A stretch of DNA of 38,224 nt from an uncultured Crocinitomix sp. (lineage in GTDB: Bacteria; Bacteroidota; Bacteroidia; Flavobacteriales_D; Crocinitomicaceae): the NCBI GenBank assembly GCA_905478225.1, contig CAJQHR010000046.1, forward strand, positions 1 to 38,224, in the 5' to 3' direction. Shown here piece by piece: positions 33,030 to 38,224 of this stretch. Each line of letters opens with the position of its first letter. The stretch's first letter is position 1. The notes below the pieces were generated by a model. The model was given only the letters and a program-made list of their open reading frames with translations, was not told where the DNA came from and made no database searches. Position numbers and translations under genes: made by a program.

Positions 33030-34427
33030 TTAGAATTTACCATCTGTATGAATTCGGATGATATAAATTCCTGACGAAAGTGCTGAAATATCAATCGTGT
33101 TAAAGTTAGACGCCTCCGCATGAATTAACTTTCCGGTTAAATCGATAATCGAAATTTGTTGAATGTTTAAATCACTTTGTTCAGTAATATTTATTGCTGT
33201 TTTAGCCGGGTTTGGATAAATGCTAATTGAATTGGTTAATTCAAGGTCATCAATTCCCAAAGGACAGGCAGAATCATAAATAAGTGATTTTATACCCGAC
33301 CAAGCTGCTGGAAAAGGAATGGGAAGAGGAGAACAAATATGACCAACGTAAATTCGGTCTTTATAAACCGTCATTCCATATGATGAAATAGAATCGGTTG
33401 AGTCGCCATAAAAGTCACATAAAATTGGTTCAGACGGATCAGAGACATCTACCTCAACAATTTCAGTTCGGCCGCAGGACATAAAAATGGTAGAACATTC
33501 ATCAATCATATCAATTTCATTTGTGTTCCACGGACTAGTAAACCAGTGTAAACTTGTGGCTGCGGGTGAAGCCAATGGAAACCCATTTGGATTCCACCAA
33601 CCGTGTAGAGTGACATCAGTTGGATCTGAAACATCTAAAACCTCCATGCCTGCATAATCAACCGCCACGTAAAGTAAATCGTCTCGTTTAATAATGTTAT
33701 TTTAAGCGCGAGCAGCTCCATCTAGTGCGGGATTAGAATACCGTCCAATTTCTTCAACTCCACCTGCATCACCTAATTGTAAGATGCGCATTCCGCCAGC
33801 ATCATAAGCCAAATAGGCAGTAGTGCCATCAATTACAATATTTCTGGCTTTGATTTTTTCAACATCTGTTCCCACCGGCCAATCTGTAGGAGGAATGTAT
33901 TGTGATACGAATCCGATATTCGTAGGGTCAACTATACTTAAAACAATTACACCATTTGAAAGACCGCATAAATAAGCCAAATCACCTGCTAAAGCAACAT
34001 GTGCCGCTGCTGCGTCTTCTTCACTTGCCCTAACGTCCAATACTTCAGGAAATAATGGGTTCTCGACATTGACAATTGCCAAGCCTGAAGGTTGGTCGTG
34101 TGAGCCAAACATACTTCCAAGAGGCAAGAATAAAAGGTTGTTTCGTTGAATGACGCGGTTTACAGTTAAGTCATCAAACCAAGTTGCATCAACATTCGCA
34201 ATAACCTCCAAATTTTCTGGATCGACACTACTCAAAACGGTTAATCCTCCCTCGGCATTTGCCGTGTACACATAATCTCTATCCATTTGATCATGCAAGG
34301 CAGTAATTGTGTTGCTGGTGCATTCTAGTTCTAATTCATCTTCGAGTGTGAGTCTAAAACTATCGCAGTATTGCGCCGATAGAAGAGCCGGAATTGCACT
34401 TATAATTAGAATGGCTAGGTATTTCAT
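33030..34427 (-). pseudogene. LVIVD-repeat T9SS protein, broken by a stop
   Basis: The 466-codon frame encodes a signal peptide (MKYLAILIISAIPALLSAQ), several LVIVD-type beta-propeller repeats (for example AIVNVENPLFPEVLDV, VLSIVDPTNIGFVSQY, MEVLDVSDPTDVTLHGWW), and a T9SS sorting tail (SIYPNPAKTAINI...GIYIIRIHTDGK). One in-frame TAA at 33702-33704 interrupts it after GAARA. The following codons (NNIIKRDDLLYVAVDYAG) continue the same frame and the same repeat, so a point mutation to a stop is enough to explain the break. The first part (241 residues) would lack the sorting signal; the second part has no signal peptide. Function, if it were intact: secreted adhesin- or choice-of-anchor-like protein. 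Confidence 0.85.
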
Positions 34428-34575
34428 TGTGTGTTTAATTGGTATGACGTTTTATGTAATGCTATGGTTTGTTTAGCTTAATCCGACAGGTGTTTTCAGC
34501 AACTAGCCGTAATTCGCTTCTTAATCCCCCATTCAAAACGTTTTAAATGATTTTGTATCTTCACCAAATTAGAAA

Positions 34576-34959
34576 ATGTTTGGACAAAATAAAAAAATAT
34601 TACAAGCAAAAATTGACGTTCGTTATCATTCGCGCGAATTAATTAAGGCTGTTTTTATGGTGACGGAGGATTTTCCGAAGAATGATCCGGATGGTTTTGC
34701 GCCGTTACTGCGTAAAAAAGCTTTGGGAATATCTTCCTTTCTAACACATGGTACCGTGAAATCTGATAAAGAGGAGCAAAATGAAGATTTTTTGGTCGTG
34801 ATGTCTGAATTAAGAGAGCTTTTAAAACTCATTACAATTGCACATCATCTGAAGTTTTGTACTGATCGTCACAAGGCAATGGTACGATTGGGAATTGCAA
34901 ATGTCATTGATAATTTAGATAAGCTGGTAGTATTAACTGGTGGATTTAAGGATCAGTAA
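34576..34959 (+). CDS. Four-helix-bundle protein (IVS/S23-like)
   Basis: 127 residues, all-helical and cytosolic. The order YHSRELIKAVFMVTEDFPKND, then a helix with RKKALGISSFL, then a helix with ELRELLKLITIAHHL follows the four-helix-bundle family related to 23S rRNA intervening-sequence proteins. The usual Q-[IL]-R-R-A-A motif is altered (LLRKKALGI) and the normal N-I-A-E-G is replaced, so it is a divergent member. No rRNA is in the window. A terminator follows at 34982-35004. Its role is unknown. Confidence 0.6.
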   Translation: MFGQNKKILQAKIDVRYHSRELIKAVFMVTEDFPKNDPDGFAPLLRKKALGISSFLTHGTVKSDKEEQNEDFLVVMSELRELLKLITIAHHLKFCTDRHKAMVRLGIANVIDNLDKLVVLTGGFKDQ

Positions 34960-34981
34960 TTATAAATCTATTCTAACAAGC

Positions 34982-35004
34982 GCAGTTGTAATACTGCTTT
35001 TTTT
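34982..35004 (+). terminator. Rho-independent terminator
   Basis: A short stem GCAGT/ACTGC (34982-34986 with 34993-34997), a six-base loop and a run of seven T. It ends the four-helix-bundle transcript. Confidence 0.6.
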
Positions 35005-35545
35005 CCCGTTTGACATAAATGGCATAAGAAATAGAGCCATTACTATTATTGATTTAAATTTCATTTTTAGTGTTGTTTAGTTTAATATTTGATCACTTAT
35101 TAACATGAATGGTGCCATTTTCACAACAAATGTATTAAAAAATACATGTTGCAACATGTATTTTATGTTAATCTTTTGTTAATCTGCTTAGATATGTTTA
35201 TAAATTTTTGAAAAACAGCTTTTTATGTTGTTTTTGGATCATGTATTAAACCTTTTGCTTTGGTTCTGTCCTTTAGATTAGATCTTATTTTAAAATTTCA
35301 ATTATTGTTTCACCAATTTCACCGTTTTACTTCCGTTTTTGGATTGATTTTCTACGACTAAAAGTTGTGATAAATGATGCTTATAAATTACAGATAAGTA
35401 CTTAGTTTCTGAGTGTTTTGACAATTATTTCTGCTGAAGAAGTAGACTTAGTTATGGCTAAAAAAGATTTCAATAATCAATTCAAATCTTTCACTCCATT
35501 TCTTTCGATTGACAATTCACCTAAAGATTGTATTTTTACACTCAA
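35005..35545. other. Long AT-rich intergenic region with a perfect palindrome
   Basis: About 540 bases without a convincing gene. It contains the 26-base perfect palindrome at 35139-35164, several AT-rich runs, and the promoter core of the beta-helix gene at its right end. A 62-codon frame at 35418-35606 overlaps the gene start and looks accidental. A small RNA could be encoded here, but none is recognisable. Confidence 0.5.
35139..35164. repeat. 26-bp perfect palindrome
   Basis: AAAATACATGTTG (35139-35151) is followed without spacer by its exact complement CAACATGTATTTT (35152-35164). It is a dyad that could form a cruciform or hairpin, or bind a dimeric regulator. The stem ends in a T run, so a terminator role is also possible, although no gene lies just upstream. 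Confidence 0.75.
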
Positions 35546-35547
35546 AT
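35530..35547 (+). promoter_or_regulatory. Promoter core shared with the intact T9SS gene
   Basis: GTATTTTTACACTCAAAT differs at one of 18 positions from 25409-25426. A TTG 19 bases upstream of the -7-like TATTTTTA is a possible -33 element. The last bases are the ATG of the gene, so transcription would start almost at the start codon. Confidence 0.4.
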
Positions 35548-36979
35548 GCCTTTGCAGAAGCGAAATTCTAATCCATTTATATCAAGGAACTACATTCATC
35601 CGTTAATCCTGATTGTTTTATTCTTTGTTGGATCGAAATCCTTCGGTCAAAATGTAATTTGGGTGAACCAAACCACCGGACCGTTTTACATTTTATCAGA
35701 CACCACAATTAACACCAATGATTCACTTATGATTGGTGAAGGTGGACTAGTTTACATTGGAGATGGTATTGATGTAGATGTATTTGGTACACTTGAAGTT
35801 ATTGGATCTGCAAACAATCCCGCTAAAATTCATCCATTACATGCAGGAATTGGTTGGAAACAAATCATAATCCATGATTCCGTTGATTCTCTAAATATCA
35901 AAAACGCGGAAATTATAGATGGCAGAATATATGCTACCGATTGTATCATCTCCTATGAGAATGCGAAATTTATTAACCAACAAGACTTAGAATGGAATGG
36001 TGCCCTTTCTCGTTTTTTCGGCGGTCAATTAACTGCAAAAAACTGCACTTTCAAAGGAATAAACCAAGGCGAGGGGTTGCTATGCCATGGCATTTCAAAC
36101 CCTATTATAACCAACTGCCAATTTGATTCAATTCCTGATGCTGTTGAATTTCTGAATTGTAATTTTGGTCGAATTGGGAACTGTACTTTTCAAAATTGTT
36201 ATGATGATGCCATTGACTTAAATCATTGCCAACAAACAATGATCGACAGCAATTACTTTTATAATATATTCAATCGAGGAATGGAGATCGGTTCCGAAAA
36301 CAACGGGAGTTCAACTGATATTCTTGTATATCGTAACATCCTTGTAAACTGTGCCGAAGCCGTAACATTTAAAGAAGGATCAACTGGAATTATAACAAAC
36401 AACACCTTTTTCAATAACGACATTGCAGTTAGCGCCTTGGTCTCAGGCGATCCCGCAATTGGCAGTTCTATAGAAATAATCAATTGCATCTTCCAAAGTA
36501 ACACCCAGGATTTGTTCGCGGATGCAACATCTGATATAGTCGTGACTTATAGCTCGTCAAATAATGAACAAATTTTAGGGATTGGAAATGTGCTAGCACC
36601 AGCAAAATTCATCTCCCCTTCCGATTCAAATTTCAACTTAAACCTAGCCTCTGCTTGCATCAATTCAGGATCACCATTCTCGCCCTTTGATTTAGATGGT
36701 TCAAGGGCAGATATGGGGGCGTTATTCCAGCCCTTACAAGGAGCGTTGAAGCCTATTCGACTTTGGCCTAACCCTGCTACAAGTTATGTGAAAATTCACT
36801 TAATCGATCCATTTGAGGAATTACAAATAATCGATCATTTGGGAAGAGTTCGTGCCAATATAAACATCTTTGAAACCAAGTACATTCAATACTCCACATC
36901 CCACTTAGCGCCTGGAATCTATTTTGCCCGATTTAGTAGGGAAGAGAATATACGATTGGTGAAATTCGTTGTTGAGTAA
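35546..36979 (+). CDS. Right-handed beta-helix T9SS protein
   Basis: 477 residues from the ATG at 35546 (a TTG 18 bases upstream is the alternative). After an unusually long basic N-terminus, a hydrophobic signal segment ends at SKSFGQ. The middle (about 120-330) is made of short parallel beta-helix repeats rich in N-C-x-F and I-x-N-C patterns (for example IITNCQFDSIPDAVEFLNCNF), of the kind found in carbohydrate-active or structural secreted proteins. The C-terminus is a T9SS sorting domain (RLWPNPATSYVKIHLID..., ending RLVKFVVE). No catalytic motif for pectate lyase is seen, so enzyme activity is not claimed. Confidence 0.88.
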   Translation: MPLQKRNSNPFISRNYIHPLILIVLFFVGSKSFGQNVIWVNQTTGPFYILSDTTINTNDSLMIGEGGLVYIGDGIDVDVFGTLEVIGSANNPAKIHPLHAGIGWKQIIIHDSVDSLNIKNAEIIDGRIYATDCIISYENAKFINQQDLEWNGALSRFFGGQLTAKNCTFKGINQGEGLLCHGISNPIITNCQFDSIPDAVEFLNCNFGRIGNCTFQNCYDDAIDLNHCQQTMIDSNYFYNIFNRGMEIGSENNGSSTDILVYRNILVNCAEAVTFKEGSTGIITNNTFFNNDIAVSALVSGDPAIGSSIEIINCIFQSNTQDLFADATSDIVVTYSSSNNEQILGIGNVLAPAKFISPSDSNFNLNLASACINSGSPFSPFDLDGSRADMGALFQPLQGALKPIRLWPNPATSYVKIHLIDPFEELQIIDHLGRVRANINIFETKYIQYSTSHLAPGIYFARFSREENIRLVKFVVE

Positions 36980-37042
36980 GGTCTTTTTCATTTAACACCA
37001 ACAAAAAAAACTTTTCCCAATTATTCTAATCCAGAATATAAA

Positions 37043-37905
37043 TTATTCAAACAACCCCAACTGCTCTCCAACACTCGGACGCCGAAAAAGATCACAGTTC
37101 AATTCATGCTGCTGCGCATTTGGAAAATATTTCTTCTTAGCCAACTCCCGTTGTTGCCGAATGTTATTGGCAAAAGAACCGGTTCCTTTCATACGATCGC
37201 CAAAAATAGAACTTCCAGTTTTACCTCCGTGCATAGATTTTAATTGGTTCATTACTTTTAATTTCCTGTCAGGGAAATGATGTGCCAGCCAATCTTCAAA
37301 AGTCGATTCGTTAGGCCCCATTAATCTTACAACATGTGAATGAAAATTTGTTGCGCCATGTGCTGCGGAAGCCTTTGCGATTGAAATTATTTCATGATCA
37401 TTTAAGGCTGGCATGATTGGTGCCGCCACAACCGTTACTGGCACTCCTAACGCTGTCAATTGACTGACCAATTCTAATTTTCGTTTACTCGTGGCGGTTC
37501 TCGGTTCTAGTTTTCTCCGCAATGATTCGTTCAATGTGTTGATACTAAGGTAAAGCCTATTAAATTATGTTTAGCAAGCGCCTCAATGATATCGAAATCG
37601 CGTTTCATAAGTACATTTTTTGTAATGATTCCTAAGGGGTGGCGGTGTTCTAAAAAAACGGCCAATAGCGAACGTGTGATTTCGAACTTTTTTTCACAGG
37701 GTTGATAACAATCGGTATTCCCTGATAGGACGATTGGTTTTACTTTCCACGATTGTTTTTGAAGGGTAGCCGTTAATAATTCTGCGGCGTTTTACTTTAC
37801 CATTATGACTTGCTCAAAGTCAGCTCCTGCGCTGTAACCCCAATATTCATGTTTCAATCTTGCGTAACAATAAGTGCAGCCTAGTAGTGGAGAAAATGGA
37901 GGAGA
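37043..37905 (-). pseudogene. Radical SAM protein (PA0069/SPL-like), decayed
   Basis: Read on the minus strand, the gene begins near 37905 in a degraded segment and then shows GCTYCYARLKHEYWGYSAG, the C-x2-C-Y-A-R-x2-H-E-Y-W-G signature of PA0069-type radical SAM proteins. The first cysteine region is lost. Two more lesions follow: a TAA at 37792-37794 inside MVK-NAAELL, and a one-base loss at about 37549-37550, where restoring one C gives LSINTLNESLRRKLEPRT. The last 163 codons (37043-37534) are open and well preserved, ending RPSVGEQLGLFE. The missing 5' end faces the IS1595-type element about 200 bases away, so an insertion or deletion there is likely. Confidence 0.85.
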
Positions 37906-38036
37906 AATTGTGGGTTAGATTCACAGTTAAAGGCTAAAGTAGAAAAAGAATAAATCCCTTCTTCAACGTTCAGTATGGGCGTTAAACACGACAATTGTAT
38001 ACTGAGTATCTCATTAATTGCTTATTCCACATAAAA

Positions 38037-38061
38037 AAAGCCACGAATTAATCGTGGCTTT
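38037..38061. terminator. Rho-independent terminator after the transposase
   Basis: AAAGCCACGA (38037-38046) pairs with TCGTGGCTTT (38052-38061), 10 pairs with a five-base loop. A/T runs on both sides make it active in both directions. Confidence 0.85.
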
Positions 38062-38116
38062 CAATAGAATTCATGTTTTTTTTGAATATTTATTCTTTAA
38101 TTGATTCGTCGCTTTC

Positions 38117-38224
38117 TTACCAGTATGATTTAGCCACGGCTAATGTTAATCTATCGAAGAGCCTTTCTCCAAAGTATCTGCGGTTAAGTTTGTAGCAAAA
38201 TTCATTCAAATAATTCTGCAAATA
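38117..38224 (-). mobile_element. IS1595-type transposase, C-terminal end, partial
   Basis: The minus-strand frame from the right edge reads YLQNYLNEFCYKLNRRYFGE and RLFDRLTLAVAKSYW before its stop (38117-38119). This is the conserved C-terminus of ISXO2-like DDE transposases of the IS1595 family (N-E-F-C-[YF]-K-x-N-R-R-x-F). The gene continues beyond the window; the inverted repeat of the element is not identified here. Confidence 0.7.

Noticed and set aside
24188-33704. Stop-codon recoding (TGA or TAA read as an amino acid)
   Set aside because: Different stop codons stand at positions of different residues, and intact genes in the window use TAA, TAG and TGA as normal ends; no SECIS or recoding signal is seen. 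Ordinary nonsense mutations are simpler.
35418-35606. 62-codon frame in front of the beta-helix gene
   Set aside because: It overlaps the signal peptide of the real gene in another frame and has no coding character.
1-38224. CRISPR array, tRNA, rRNA or riboswitch
   Set aside because: No regular spaced repeats, no T-loop/anticodon pattern and no known riboswitch core were found on reading the intergenic regions; a covariance-model search was not possible.

Overview
The window reads as a piece of a Bacteroidota chromosome, most likely a Flavobacteriales-type (Crocinitomicaceae/Cryomorphaceae-like) bacterium. The evidence is a fused MurF-alanine racemase, several secreted proteins ending in type IX secretion (T9SS) sorting domains, low G+C, and promoters of the Bacteroidota -33 TTTG / -7 TAnnTTTG type. 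Genus-level placement is inference.

Layout. 1-8.6 kb: housekeeping and small envelope genes (thymidine kinase, murF-alr, lipoproteins, a phosphatase-superfamily enzyme, a 6-pyruvoyl-tetrahydropterin synthase/QueD homologue, an RDD membrane protein). 8.6-19.0 kb: a sulfur-oxidation island with a DUF983-CRP/FNR regulator, a universal stress protein, YeeE/YedE and DUF6691 transporter halves, a TauE/SafE exporter, two rhodaneses, a fusion of a double rhodanese with a fatty-acid hydroxylase, a SorAB-like sulfite dehydrogenase, and a broken sulfide:quinone reductase fused by deletion to a broken TlpA-like thioredoxin. 19.0-21.0 kb: sufS-sufE-DUF59 operon. 21.2-23.4 kb: small hypothetical, then a methionine-type aminotransferase overlapping an omega-amidase. 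23.5-29.5 kb: three tandem paralogous T9SS-secreted proteins, of which only the middle one is intact, followed by the tail of a dead alpha-2-macroglobulin. 29.6-34.4 kb: acetyltransferase, band-7 protein, DUF2911 lipoprotein, PhnA protein, and a nonsense-broken LVIVD-repeat T9SS protein. 34.5-38.2 kb: four-helix-bundle protein, an intergenic region with a 26-bp perfect palindrome, a beta-helix T9SS protein, a decayed radical SAM gene, and the 3' end of an IS1595-type transposase.

The main discovery is a regulon. Five copies of a CRP-family palindrome, GTAACA-N2-TGTTAC (equally GTA-N8-TAC), lie in front of every transcription unit of the sulfur island except the lipoprotein-rhodanese pair at 13.0 kb. 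Each is followed by a Bacteroidota -7 box at an essentially fixed distance: the box starts 29.5 nt from the palindrome centre, or 28.5 nt in one case. One site lies between two divergent genes and has a -7-like box at the same distance on both sides. The CRP/FNR gene in the island lies behind the first site, so it is the obvious candidate activator and may be autoregulated. It has a conspicuous C-x5-C-C cluster that could sense persulfide.

A second theme is gene decay. At least six loci carry lesions of different kinds (nonsense codons, single-base indels, a microhomology deletion, a lost ATG, gene chimerism). These include the sulfide:quinone reductase that would feed the sulfur pathway.
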